A stretch of 64,000 nucleotides of DNA, taken from an uncultured Treponema sp. GTDB taxonomy: Bacteria > Spirochaetota > Spirochaetia > Treponematales > Treponemataceae. Of this stretch, positions 1 to 7,687 are shown piece after piece (position 1 is the first letter of the stretch; the number at the start of each line of letters is the position of its first letter). The notes beneath the pieces were generated by a model. The model saw only the letters and a list, made by a program, of their open reading frames with translations, was not told where the DNA came from and did no database searches. The stretch spans positions 186,001-250,000 of the forward strand of contig NZ_CAKVAM010000004.1 of assembly GCF_934725225.1 (NCBI RefSeq), read 5' to 3'. Made by a program: the position numbers and the translations under genes.

Positions 1-397
1 TGCCGAAGTCGCTTTCAAATTCCTGCTTTGCGCGGTGAATCCAGATTGAGCCGAGCCCTAAACTTTTTGCAGCGTTCATCAGGTTTCCCATAACGAGCGA
101 GCCATCGTAAATGTAGGTCGGAACGCTTTTGTCGGCAAGGACAATCAGAATCACAGGCGCGCCGTAAAACGGATCAAAGCCTTCGTTCCATCCGCCGATT
201 TTCCGGTTTTCTTCGCTGATTTTATCGCGTAGTTCCTTGTTCGTAACCGCAATGATTATCGGCGACTGAAGATTTTTTCCGGTCGGCGCAAAAGTTCCGG
301 CTCGGATTACAGCGTTCAAATCTTCTTCCGGAATCATGTCTGGCTTGAATTTGCGGCAGCTTCTGCGCGTCTCAAGAATTTTCAAAGTTTCGTTCAT
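1..397 (-). CDS. Nitroreductase family protein (partial, runs off window start)
   Basis: The first 132 codons are visible, from ATG at 397 with AAGGAG at 405-410 just upstream. The N-terminus has the nitroreductase FMN-phosphate signature (ETRRSCRKF at residues 9-17) followed by TGKNLQSP near residue 40. The family are FMN-dependent NAD(P)H oxidoreductases acting on nitroaromatics or quinones in the cytoplasm. The C-terminal part, including the rest of the flavin site, lies outside the window. The exact substrate cannot be told. Confidence 0.85.
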   Translation of the reverse strand, partial: MNETLKILETRRSCRKFKPDMIPEEDLNAVIRAGTFAPTGKNLQSPIIIAVTNKELRDKISEENRKIGGWNEGFDPFYGAPVILIVLADKSVPTYIYDGSLVMGNLMNAAKSLGLGSIWIHRAKQEFESDFG

Positions 398-491
398 GGT
401 GCAACTCCTTGTAAATTATTTTCTACTATTATTTTTTCGGCATTTTTATCCTTGTTGAAAAAAAGATTTTATTCATTGATTTTTGAAATAA

Positions 492-1868
492 TCATAAACT
501 AAATCCCCTCCTCCACCTTCCCGTTCTGTATTCCGCGAATGAAATCACAAAGTTCGTGAACCAGCCCATCGGAACAGAATACCAGACCCACTCAATTCCG
601 AACCGTGGAGCGCATACAACCGAGACAATAACGCGGATTGAAAGGTTGATTAGATTCGCAAGCGTAAAAACTTTCATGTCGCCAGCTCCACGCAAAAGTC
701 CGTCGCATGCCATTTTGAATCCTATCCAGCAGTAAAAAAATCCTTCAAAACGCAAGGCCGCTTGCCCTGTCCGCAAGGCAGTTTCGCTTCCACCAGCTCC
801 GATAAAAAGAGAAATAAGCGGACGGTAAAAGAATTCAATGCAAACGCAGAGCGTTACCGCAAAAAACGCGACCATAAGATTTGCCGCCCGGTAGCCTTTT
901 ACAACGCGCTCAGGTTTTCCCGCGCCGATGTTTTGCGCCGTGTATGAGGACATTGAGTTGTTCAACGCCGCCATCGGTACAATCGCAATCGACGCAATCC
1001 GGCTGAACGCGGAATATCCGGCAAGAGCCTCCGAGCCGAAACTGTTCACAACGGACTGAACCAGCATCATTCCGATTGAAACAGTGGACTGCTGTAATAT
1101 AGAAGGAATTGCGATTTTCGCCATTGAAGCAAGCTCTCGTCCATCAAAAAAACGGAATTTTCCGCTGCAACCAGCTTCTTTCGCCGCAACGCCATCATCC
1201 GAATCCTTGAATTTTCCAAGCGTGTTCATAAAAACCGCGAACGACAAAACGCACGAAAGTCCCTGAGCAATCAGCGTAGCCCAAGCCGCACCCGCAACGC
1301 CGGTCTTAAAAACCGCAACAAACACAAAATCCAGCGCGACATTCAGCACAGAAGAAAAAATCAGAAAAACAAGCGGAATCCGCGACTTTCCAAGCGCATT
1401 GAACATCGAAGAAATCACGTTGTACATGAACAAAAACGGCAGCCCCAGAAAATAAATCCGCAGATAAACAAGCGCCATGTCCAGCGCATCAGAAGGAGTT
1501 TTCAACGCAACAAGAAGCGGCCGGTTTATAACAATTCCCACCGCGCCAAGAAAAATACTGATTCCCAAAAATGTCAGAAACGCAGTGCTTACCGCAGTTT
1601 TCATCGCCGAAAAATTGCGAGCGCCAAAATATTTGCTCACAATTACCGAAGAGCCGACACCGCCGCCAATCGCCACGCAAATAAAAACAACCGTAAGCGA
1701 ATACGAAGCCCCGACCGCCGCCAAAGCCTGCTCGCCCACAAAACGCCCCACGACCGCCGAATCGACCATCGTGTAAAGCTGCTGAAACAAATTGCCAATA
1801 ATAATCGGAAGAGAAAAAACAAAAAGCGCGTAAAACGCCGGCTTTGAAGTAAGATAATCGCTTTTCAT
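492..1868 (-). CDS. MATE family multidrug efflux transporter
   Basis: This 458-residue inner-membrane protein has twelve hydrophobic segments in two similar halves. It opens with FYALFVFSLPIIIGNLFQQL and carries the VDSAVVGRFVG segment near residue 40, both typical of MATE (NorM/DinF-like) cation-coupled exporters of drugs and organic cations. A TTG six bases upstream (1874) could also start the frame. I prefer ATG at 1868, although neither has a good ribosome site. It reads in the same direction as crcB but 68 bases separate them. Confidence 0.9.
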   Translation of the reverse strand: MKSDYLTSKPAFYALFVFSLPIIIGNLFQQLYTMVDSAVVGRFVGEQALAAVGASYSLTVVFICVAIGGGVGSSVIVSKYFGARNFSAMKTAVSTAFLTFLGISIFLGAVGIVINRPLLVALKTPSDALDMALVYLRIYFLGLPFLFMYNVISSMFNALGKSRIPLVFLIFSSVLNVALDFVFVAVFKTGVAGAAWATLIAQGLSCVLSFAVFMNTLGKFKDSDDGVAAKEAGCSGKFRFFDGRELASMAKIAIPSILQQSTVSIGMMLVQSVVNSFGSEALAGYSAFSRIASIAIVPMAALNNSMSSYTAQNIGAGKPERVVKGYRAANLMVAFFAVTLCVCIEFFYRPLISLFIGAGGSETALRTGQAALRFEGFFYCWIGFKMACDGLLRGAGDMKVFTLANLINLSIRVIVSVVCAPRFGIEWVWYSVPMGWFTNFVISFAEYRTGRWRRGFSL

Positions 1869-1936
1869 ACGCAAATCATAGCAGAAAAGAAAAAAGTGTC
1901 AACGAGCAAAGCATCGGCAAGTTCAAAGAGACTTAA

Positions 1937-2314
1937 TTAACGGATGCAGTTCTGCCCGGCAATCAAACAAAGAATTCCCAAAATCAGACTTGAAAAAGCA
2001 TAAATTGCCGCCATAAAAAAATTCTTCCCCGAAACAAAATTCGCGCTTTCCAACGCAAACGTAGAAAAAGTTGTGAATCCGCCGCAAACACCAGTCTTAA
2101 GAAAAAGCACAACAAGCGGACTGAACCTAAAAGAAACTTTCTGTGCCGCCAAAGAAGCCGCCGCTGTAACAACGCCAATCGCAAAGCAGCCAAGCATATT
2201 CACAAAAAAAGTCTGGAACGGAAAAACGCTCTTCACTGGAATCAGCGTAAAAAGATAACGCAGAACACTTCCCACCGCTCCGCCAGCCGCAACCGCCAAA
2301 ATATTCAAAATCAT
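1937..2314 (-). CDS. crcB: CrcB/Fluc fluoride channel
   Basis: This 125-residue, four-helix membrane protein is the usual length for a single Fluc subunit, which works as a dual-topology dimer exporting fluoride. Family motifs are all present: GGAVGSVLRY near residue 11, NMLGCFAIG near 39 and TGVCGGFTTFSTF near 74, the last containing the conserved phenylalanines and Na+-site residues. I looked for a fluoride riboswitch in the 113 bases upstream and saw no convincing one. Confidence 0.93.
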   Translation of the reverse strand: MILNILAVAAGGAVGSVLRYLFTLIPVKSVFPFQTFFVNMLGCFAIGVVTAAASLAAQKVSFRFSPLVVLFLKTGVCGGFTTFSTFALESANFVSGKNFFMAAIYAFSSLILGILCLIAGQNCIR

Positions 2315-2427
2315 AAGGCAATTTTATAAACTTTGCGTTTGCACTTCAATCCGCAAAAGAACAAAAATGCGCAAAAATTGTCAGGAAGATTTTTTTCAGT
2401 TTTAGTAATATGAGCGCGGAGGATTTT

Positions 2428-3351
2428 ATGGAAGAAAAAATTTTGGAGCATTACAGAAAAACCGGAACGTTCACGTATTCAGGATTGTACGCGCAATATT
2501 TCCGCACGTTGCCAGACGACATTTCAGAACTCGGACGGCTTGTCTGTTCTCAGGTTATTCACCGGGTTACGCTCAAGGAAGGCAACACAAATTTCAACGC
2601 CACGCTTTTATACGGCGACATGAACCGCTACCCTTGGTTCGCTCCCAGATGCCACGACGATTTGCTTGTAACCGCAGCCGCAATGACAGCGGAACTTTTC
2701 AGGCTTGACGAGCGCGGATTTACAAAAGACAGAGCCGTGGAAAATAAAATTGTCGTAACTTGCCGCTACGTTTCAGTTCTTATGAGTACAATTTTAAAGG
2801 CGAAAGGAATTCCTGCAAGAAGCCGGGCGGGATTTGCTCCGTACTTTAAAAACGGAATCAGCATGGATCACTGGATAAATCAATATTTTTGCGAAAAGGA
2901 AAACAGATGGATTACTTTTGACGCTGACGGATTTTATGAGGAAGCCGGAATGGAAATTCGCCAGTACGATATTCCGCACGAAAAATTCGACTGGGCGGCG
3001 GAAAGCTGGATTTCAGTGAGGCGCGGAAAATCAGACGGAAAAAAATTTTTGTATGCGGACGGAAAAGGAACTTGCGGAATTCCTGCCCTCGCCCGCTATC
3101 TGGTTTACGACTTTCACGCGCTTATGAACAACGAGCTTACTTTTACATTTCTGCCGGAATTTATGGACGGAAGACTTGACTCCTTGAGCGAAGAGGAACT
3201 TTGCGAACTTGACGAGCTTGCAGAACTTCTTTTAGACCCGGACAAAAATTTTGAAAAACTTTGCAACGTCTGGGAAACAAAAAGAAAATTCCGCGTGCTC
3301 AACAGTCCGCTTGTAGGCAGCTACGACCACGGCGCAGAATATTATGTGTAA
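2428..3351 (+). CDS. Transglutaminase-like domain protein
   Basis: The 307-residue protein starts at ATG 2428, chosen because GCGGAGG at 2416-2422 sits right before it; the ATG at 2410 lies upstream of that site. It has a papain/transglutaminase-like triad: Cys in TCRYVSVL (residue 112), His in MDHWINQ (148) and Asp in TFDADG (165), separated by a GIPARSRAGF strand typical of the fold. No signal peptide is visible, so it is probably cytoplasmic. Substrate is unknown. The following GNAT gene overlaps its end by eight bases, so the two are cotranscribed. Confidence 0.8.
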   Translation: MEEKILEHYRKTGTFTYSGLYAQYFRTLPDDISELGRLVCSQVIHRVTLKEGNTNFNATLLYGDMNRYPWFAPRCHDDLLVTAAAMTAELFRLDERGFTKDRAVENKIVVTCRYVSVLMSTILKAKGIPARSRAGFAPYFKNGISMDHWINQYFCEKENRWITFDADGFYEEAGMEIRQYDIPHEKFDWAAESWISVRRGKSDGKKFLYADGKGTCGIPALARYLVYDFHALMNNELTFTFLPEFMDGRLDSLSEEELCELDELAELLLDPDKNFEKLCNVWETKRKFRVLNSPLVGSYDHGAEYYV

Positions 3352-3790
3352 AATCCGCGAACTGGACGATTCTTATTTTTCGCAAATCAAAACTATGTTC
3401 CGCGATGTTTTCAGTTCGCCGCCTTGGAATGACGGCTGGAATGATTTCGTTCAGCTTCACGAATATATCTGCGACCTGACGCAACGCAGAGGCTCGCTTG
3501 TCTTCGGATTTTTTATAGACGGAAAACTTTACGGAGCCGCAATAGGCTGCATTCGGCACTGGTGGAGCGAAACTGAATACATTCTTGATTATTTTTTTCT
3601 GAACAAGGAAGCGCAGGGCAAAGGAAACGGAAAACTGTTCATGAAAGGAATTGAAGATTCGCTCAAAAAGAAAAATATATGCACAATTTACCTTCAGACA
3701 GAGCACGGAATTCCGGCATACAGCTTCTACAAGAAAACCGGATTCACCGAACTTGAAAACTGCGCCATGTTTCTCAAAGTCTTGGAGTAA
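3344..3790 (+). CDS. GNAT family N-acetyltransferase
   Basis: This 148-residue protein has the GNAT fold order, with the acetyl-CoA loop at KEAQGKGNGKLF (about residue 86) and the C-terminal FYKKTGF element near 128. It starts inside the preceding transglutaminase-like gene (8 bp overlap), indicating translational coupling. GNATs move acetyl groups from acetyl-CoA to an amine; the acceptor here is unknown. Ten other GNAT genes occur in this window. Confidence 0.88.
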   Translation: MCKIRELDDSYFSQIKTMFRDVFSSPPWNDGWNDFVQLHEYICDLTQRRGSLVFGFFIDGKLYGAAIGCIRHWWSETEYILDYFFLNKEAQGKGNGKLFMKGIEDSLKKKNICTIYLQTEHGIPAYSFYKKTGFTELENCAMFLKVLE

Positions 3791-3805
3791 AGGATTTTTT
3801 TGAAC

Positions 3806-3848
3806 CTTACATATATACAGTAGTAATAAAGTATGCTATAATAATTTT
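3806..3848 (+). promoter_or_regulatory. Promoter of type I toxin module 1
   Basis: TATAAT at 3837-3842 with a TATACA box 17 bases upstream. The same stretch recurs before toxin copies 2 and 4, including the preceding TTACATATATACAGTAGTAA element. Transcription would start near 3849. Confidence 0.6.
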
Positions 3849-3932
3849 ACTGGAAGTGCCTGATTTCTAAGGCGGCGTCTCCCGAACTCAACCAGCTTGC
3901 TGGAATCTTGAAAGCCGGGAGGACTTGCGAAG

Positions 3933-4022
3933 ATGACGATTTACGAAGCTATTTCGTTGGCTATTAATTTAGCCATTCTGATTCTTGAAGCCCTTTCTTA
4001 CCTAAAAAATAAGAAGAGTTAA
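3933..4022 (+). CDS. Small hydrophobic toxin-like peptide, module 1 (29 aa)
   Basis: A 29-residue peptide begins MTIYEAISLAINLA and ends SYLKNKKS, a single membrane helix with a basic tail. It has GGGAGG 13 bases before ATG. The layout resembles the Hol_Tox/TxpA-BsrG group of type I toxins, in which a short membrane peptide is silenced by a convergent antisense RNA. The 5' leader can fold so that CTCCCG (3879-3884) pairs with CGGGAG (3916-3921) around an inner CCAGC/GCTGG hairpin, hiding the ribosome site. Membrane toxicity is inferred from family likeness only. Confidence 0.7.
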   Translation: MTIYEAISLAINLAILILEALSYLKNKKS

Positions 4023-4028
4023 AAAGCA

Positions 4029-4064
4029 AAGCCGCCCAGTCTGACCACTAGAGGCGGCTTTTCG
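4029..4064. terminator. Bidirectional terminator of module 1
   Basis: AAGCCGCC at 4029-4036 pairs with GGCGGCTT at 4053-4060. T-rich DNA follows on the minus side (GCTTTTTAACTC when read from the antisense RNA) and TTTTCG on the plus side, so it can end both convergent transcripts. Confidence 0.75.
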
Positions 4065-4108
4065 TCTAATACGGTGGAGACGACCGACAGAAATCGGGCA
4101 TTTCCTTT
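4029..4108 (-). ncRNA. Antisense antitoxin RNA, module 1
   Basis: A minus-strand promoter reads TTGACG (4138-4143), 17-base spacer, TATATT (4115-4120). The RNA would start near 4108 and end at the shared hairpin at 4029, covering the 3' end of the toxin transcript. Its first 30 bases resemble the toxin mRNA leader rather than its complement. The same promoter-leader-terminator unit occurs four times in the window. Expression is inferred from the promoter and terminator. Confidence 0.65.
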
Positions 4109-4230
4109 ATTTCCAATATATCAAAGAAAATTGTTTCCGTCAAACAGTTTAAGACCTTTTTGCGTCCGAATATGTAAAAAAGCCAATCCTGCAGCAGCAT
4201 AAAGACTGTACCGAACAACGCCATTTCTGC

Positions 4231-4506
4231 TTACAGCGCCTCAAGCAGCGCGGCGATTTCTTTTTTGATTTCGGACTTTGACTTTATTTCTGACTCAGGG
4301 AAAAATTCACGCGGATTCGTCTCAAGAACCTCTGCGATTCTGATTATGGTCATGAGCGACGGCTGGTTTCTGCCGGATTCGACGTGCGTGTAGAAGCTCT
4401 GCGAGAAATTTCCGCGCGTGCACACTTCCAGCTGCGAAAGTCCCTTTGAAATGCGCGCAAGCCTTATCTTCTCAATTACATATCTGTGAATTTCCTCATT
4501 TGTCAT
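4231..4506 (-). CDS. XRE family HTH regulator
   Basis: The 91-residue protein is almost entirely a Cro/C1-type helix-turn-helix: IRLARISKGLSQLEVCTRG then SQSFYTHVESGRNQPSLMTI, followed by a short charged tail. It is divergent from the large lipoprotein at 4656, and the AT-rich gap between them holds five TAGAG/CTCTA-type half sites, so it may regulate itself and that neighbour. Confidence 0.85.
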   Translation of the reverse strand: MTNEEIHRYVIEKIRLARISKGLSQLEVCTRGNFSQSFYTHVESGRNQPSLMTIIRIAEVLETNPREFFPESEIKSKSEIKKEIAALLEAL

Positions 4507-4522
4507 ACGAAAATGATATTAT

Positions 4523-4616
4523 TCTTTAGAGCATAAAACGATTCTCTATACAGAATAACAATTACTTGATAGAGTAATAAAATTGCTTTATAGTAAACAG
4601 AAATAACTCTATAAAA
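4523..4616. promoter_or_regulatory. Cluster of TAGAG/CTCTATA half-sites between divergent genes
   Basis: Five related motifs (TTTAGAG near 4525, TTCTCTATA near 4542, GATAGAG near 4568, TTTATAG near 4588, ACTCTATAAA near 4606) lie 16-26 bases apart in alternating orientation. They are placed where the XRE protein at 4231 would act. Operator function is inferred. Confidence 0.4.
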
Positions 4617-4655
4617 CAATGCATTTCCTTATCAACTTATTCACAGGAGAAATTC

Positions 4656-6734
4656 ATGAAACCACAGGCCAACAAAAAGAACACCGCAAAATTCACCGCC
4701 GCGCTCTTCGCGCTTATTCTGCTTTTTCCCTGCTGCATGGACTCAGGCTCAGGCGGAAATTCTGACTATGACAGCGGAAGCAACACCGAAAACAACGGAA
4801 GCCAGGAGAATCCTGACGACAGGAACGAGCCGGACGCGCCGGAAAATCCTGACAATATTTATTCCGCAAATGTTGAAAGTTCGGTTGTTGTGAATCTTGA
4901 CGGAACCTGTACGGTCTATGTTGAAAACGAACTTGCGGGCGAAAATATTTCAACTTCAGAAATAAAAGAGCTTATAAGAGGAAAAACCGAGCTTTGTGTG
5001 GCAGACAAAATGAGCGGTTACGGATATATAACTCCGAGCGTCGTGAATCTCACCGTAAAATACAGCGTAAAGGACGACAAGAAAATTTCAAACACTGAAT
5101 ACAGGACTTATGTACTTCCGCCGTTTAACGCTGTCATATCATTAAAAGACGGATTCATATACGGAGCAAGCGTGAATCTTGTGCAGAATCTGGACGCAAT
5201 AAGCCGCAGCGAGCAGAGCAGTTCTGTGGAAGTCCTGATTTCTGACGACGGAAAAACCGTTGTTGACGGAGTGGCACTTGAATCCGCCGCCGTTGATCCG
5301 GAAGCCGAATATGTGCTCAAGCCGACTGGCTCAAAAGTGAACGTCATCGCATTCATTGCGGCAAAGAAAAAACTCACAGAAAAGAGCGTTAAGAACATAA
5401 CCTGCGCCTACAACTCCTCCACCGCAAATTTCTTCCTCGATTTTTCCGAAAACGGATTCGGTGAAACGATATATCAGAAACTTGGAATTCCTTACGGTTC
5501 TGCCACTTCTAAAAGCAACGCCTATTTTGAATGGGACGACTACGGAAAAGCGTTCAACCTGCCTTCGAATTACAGTGACTGCATAAAAACAGATGAGTAC
5601 GACAGACATACAGAAATTGACGGCGTGGATTTTCTTGAAAAGCCGTTTTACTATTATGTATGGTCGGAAAGCTATGGAGGAAATACTGATTGCTCTATTC
5701 CCAAAGCCTTTGTCTTTGGAGAGGAAGTTTCAAAGGTGGACGTTTCTTTCGGCAAGGAGCACAATCTTATTGACGCATACAAAGGCGGAATCATCCTGAA
5801 AAATCCGGACGCAAAAATCACAAGCATCAATATCGGAGAAACAACTTTTACCGGTATGCTTAACACTCCGACAATTGACTATGACAAAAAACTCAGAAAA
5901 TTCAACGAGAACACACTGATTTCATATCTGTACACAGAATCGAATCTTCCGAATTTAAGTTTTGATGTTAATTTTTTTAACACTTCACCAGAAGAAGATA
6001 ATTTTTTTGATATAGGAATAGACAAGCTGTTTGAAAATTACTACATAAATGGTGCAAGTGATAAAATTTCTATGGGTAAAGCTTCTAATGTTCCTTTTGA
6101 TGCTGAGGAATATTTAGGTGGTGAATATATGTATAACACAAATGGTTCTTATAATAGCAATGCTTATAATCTTGATATCAATATAGCTCTTTTAATGGCT
6201 AAAAAGTTAACGAACAATTTGAAAAATGTTAATGTATCTGGAAATTTGACTTCTGATGTTGAAACATCTATTATCCCTAAAAATGTTCGTTTTTCTGGTG
6301 ATGTTTCTGGACTTACATTTACAAAGCAAGGAAATTACGGTATAATTGATTTTGCTGGTGTTGGTCCAAAGGAAATTGTGGCACCATCATCAAAAATTAT
6401 TGTAAATGGGGTTAAAAATGATACTAATATAAAGATTATTGCTGGTCGTGTTATTGATTTTGGTAATGTTGATGAAAGTTTACTAAAGAATGTAACGGTA
6501 AAAGATAATGGTGTTGTTACCGTATATACAAAAACAGGATCCTTTCCAGGAAGTATTATGATTGGAGTTGACATAAAAACAGGTTCATCAGCTTCTACAA
6601 ACAGAGCTTGGGAGGAAGCTGGACGTAATGGAACTCTTCCATCCGATTCCCTTTCAAAATTGGATGTAAAGGCAAAGGCTAATAATCCGCTTTTGCAAAA
6701 ATTACTTGATGAAAATCGCCCCGTTTACGGTTAA
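4656..6734 (+). CDS. Large putative lipoprotein
   Basis: The 692-residue protein has a basic N-terminus, a hydrophobic stretch at 13-25 and Cys26-Cys27 (LLFPCCMDSGSG), a spirochaete-style lipobox, then a low-complexity Ser/Asn/Asp/Glu/Pro linker to about residue 67. CAGGAG precedes the ATG. No domain was recognised in the rest. Codon choice changes inside the gene: the first ~430 codons favour GAC/AAC/GGA, while from about 5940 onward GAT/AAT/GGT and A+T-rich codons dominate, as if the 3' third came from elsewhere. Likely an anchored surface or periplasmic protein. Confidence 0.7.
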   Translation: MKPQANKKNTAKFTAALFALILLFPCCMDSGSGGNSDYDSGSNTENNGSQENPDDRNEPDAPENPDNIYSANVESSVVVNLDGTCTVYVENELAGENISTSEIKELIRGKTELCVADKMSGYGYITPSVVNLTVKYSVKDDKKISNTEYRTYVLPPFNAVISLKDGFIYGASVNLVQNLDAISRSEQSSSVEVLISDDGKTVVDGVALESAAVDPEAEYVLKPTGSKVNVIAFIAAKKKLTEKSVKNITCAYNSSTANFFLDFSENGFGETIYQKLGIPYGSATSKSNAYFEWDDYGKAFNLPSNYSDCIKTDEYDRHTEIDGVDFLEKPFYYYVWSESYGGNTDCSIPKAFVFGEEVSKVDVSFGKEHNLIDAYKGGIILKNPDAKITSINIGETTFTGMLNTPTIDYDKKLRKFNENTLISYLYTESNLPNLSFDVNFFNTSPEEDNFFDIGIDKLFENYYINGASDKISMGKASNVPFDAEEYLGGEYMYNTNGSYNSNAYNLDINIALLMAKKLTNNLKNVNVSGNLTSDVETSIIPKNVRFSGDVSGLTFTKQGNYGIIDFAGVGPKEIVAPSSKIIVNGVKNDTNIKIIAGRVIDFGNVDESLLKNVTVKDNGVVTVYTKTGSFPGSIMIGVDIKTGSSASTNRAWEEAGRNGTLPSDSLSKLDVKAKANNPLLQKLLDENRPVYG

Positions 6735-6752
6735 TATAAATTCCTTTGCAAG

Positions 6753-6778
6753 TCCGCCCTGCCCGGCGGATTTTTTTG
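6753..6778 (+). terminator. Rho-independent terminator after the lipoprotein gene
   Basis: TCCGCC at 6753-6758 pairs with GGCGGA at 6765-6770, followed by seven T residues. Confidence 0.85.
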
Positions 6779-6886
6779 TCTCCGCGTACATTTTATAATT
6801 CCCGCGTCCTGCCCTGCATTGCATAAAAATCTGACGCAAAACCAGTAAAACTGTGATATATTTATAATATAGCGGAGGAATCAAAA

Positions 6887-7153
6887 ATGCCTGTAATCTC
6901 AATGTTTTATGGAATTATAATCAGAATGCAAAGTGAGCATGGTGGAAAGCATCATGTTCCGCATATTCACGTCATTTGCGGTGATGATGAATCCGTGTTC
7001 TCACTGGAAGGAGAGCAGCTCGAAGGAAAAATTCCAGCCTCAAAGAAAAAACTTGTTGAGGCATGGATTGAAATTCACAAGGAAGACTTACAGGCAAACT
7101 GGCGGCTTCTTGATGAAGGCGAGCAGTTCTTCAAAATTGATCCGTTAAAATAG
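6887..7153 (+). CDS. DUF4160 protein
   Basis: The 88-residue protein begins MPVISMFYGIIIRM and has the HHVPHIHV element near residue 26, the hallmark of DUF4160. GCGGAGG at 6872-6878 sets the start. The family is nearly always paired with DUF2442, as here (11-base gap), and the pair is suspected to act as a toxin-antitoxin-like unit, but no function is established. Confidence 0.85.
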   Translation: MPVISMFYGIIIRMQSEHGGKHHVPHIHVICGDDESVFSLEGEQLEGKIPASKKKLVEAWIEIHKEDLQANWRLLDEGEQFFKIDPLK

Positions 7154-7164
7154 CGAGGCTGAAT

Positions 7165-7410
7165 ATGTTAAGACCGACTGTCATAAATGTAACTCCTGAA
7201 AATGACTATAAGCTCAATTTAAGATTTAACAACGGCGAAACAAAGCTTTTCGATGTAAAGCCGTACATCAAAGGCTCCTGGTTCGGTGAACTGAAAAACC
7301 CTTCCTACTTTAAGACCGTGCGTCCAAACGGATTCAACATCGAATGGGCAAACGGACAGGACATCTGCCCTGATGACTTGTATTTCAATTCCGAATCCAT
7401 GCGGCAATAA
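7165..7410 (+). CDS. DUF2442 protein
   Basis: The 81-residue protein has the DUF2442 layout: VTPENDYKLNLRFNNGE, LFDVKPYI and a C-terminal FNIEWANGQDICPDDLY. It follows the DUF4160 gene in a two-gene operon. DUF2442 proteins are small beta-rich proteins of unknown role, sometimes fused to DNA-binding domains. Confidence 0.85.
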   Translation: MLRPTVINVTPENDYKLNLRFNNGETKLFDVKPYIKGSWFGELKNPSYFKTVRPNGFNIEWANGQDICPDDLYFNSESMRQ

Positions 7411-7456
7411 AATGAAGCTGATGCAAAACCAGTAAAACCAGCAAAATATTTCCCCC

Positions 7457-7485
7457 TTGCAAAAGTTCCGCCGCTTATTTAGAAT
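7457..7485 (+). promoter_or_regulatory. Promoter for the MFS exporter leader
   Basis: TTGCAA (7457-7462), a 17-base spacer and TAGAAT (7480-7485) predict a start near 7492 and a leader of roughly 195 bases before the exporter gene. Confidence 0.5.
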
Positions 7486-7519
7486 GAGCGGCAAGTTTGC
7501 GTCGCAAATTTTCAAATGG

Positions 7520-7542
7520 ATTATCCAGTCAAGCTGGATAAT
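7520..7542. promoter_or_regulatory. Perfect palindrome in the MFS leader
   Basis: ATTATCCAG (7520-7528) and CTGGATAAT (7534-7542) form a 9-bp inverted repeat with a 5-base loop and no following T-run, so it is more likely an operator or RNA hairpin than a terminator. Confidence 0.5.
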
Positions 7543-7567
7543 GACAAACTACATCAGGAGGTAGACC

Positions 7568-7609
7568 GTGATTCTTTGTATTGCAGTGTCTCCGTGCAAA
7601 GTCTTTTAG
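7568..7609 (+). CDS. Putative 13-aa leader peptide upstream of the MFS exporter
   Basis: An AGGAGG at 7556-7561 is followed six bases later by a GTG frame of 13 codons reading MILCIAVSPCKVF. The sequence GCAAAGTC occurs in this frame (7595-7602) and again overlapping the exporter's ribosome site (7678-7685). Between them GGCTTTGC (7641-7648) can pair with either copy. This mutually exclusive pairing is the pattern of translational attenuators for drug-efflux and ribosome-protection genes. It is an inference; no stall motif was recognised. Confidence 0.45.
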   Translation: MILCIAVSPCKVF

Positions 7610-7687
7610 GGCAGTTTGTACGGAGTAGTTTCTGCTCTTGGGCTTTGCGTTTCATCAGAAAAATGAAATCAAATGGAGCAAAGTCTT

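Noticed and set aside
2315..2427. Fluoride riboswitch before crcB
   Set aside because: No recognisable fluoride aptamer core was visible in the short AT-rich gap.
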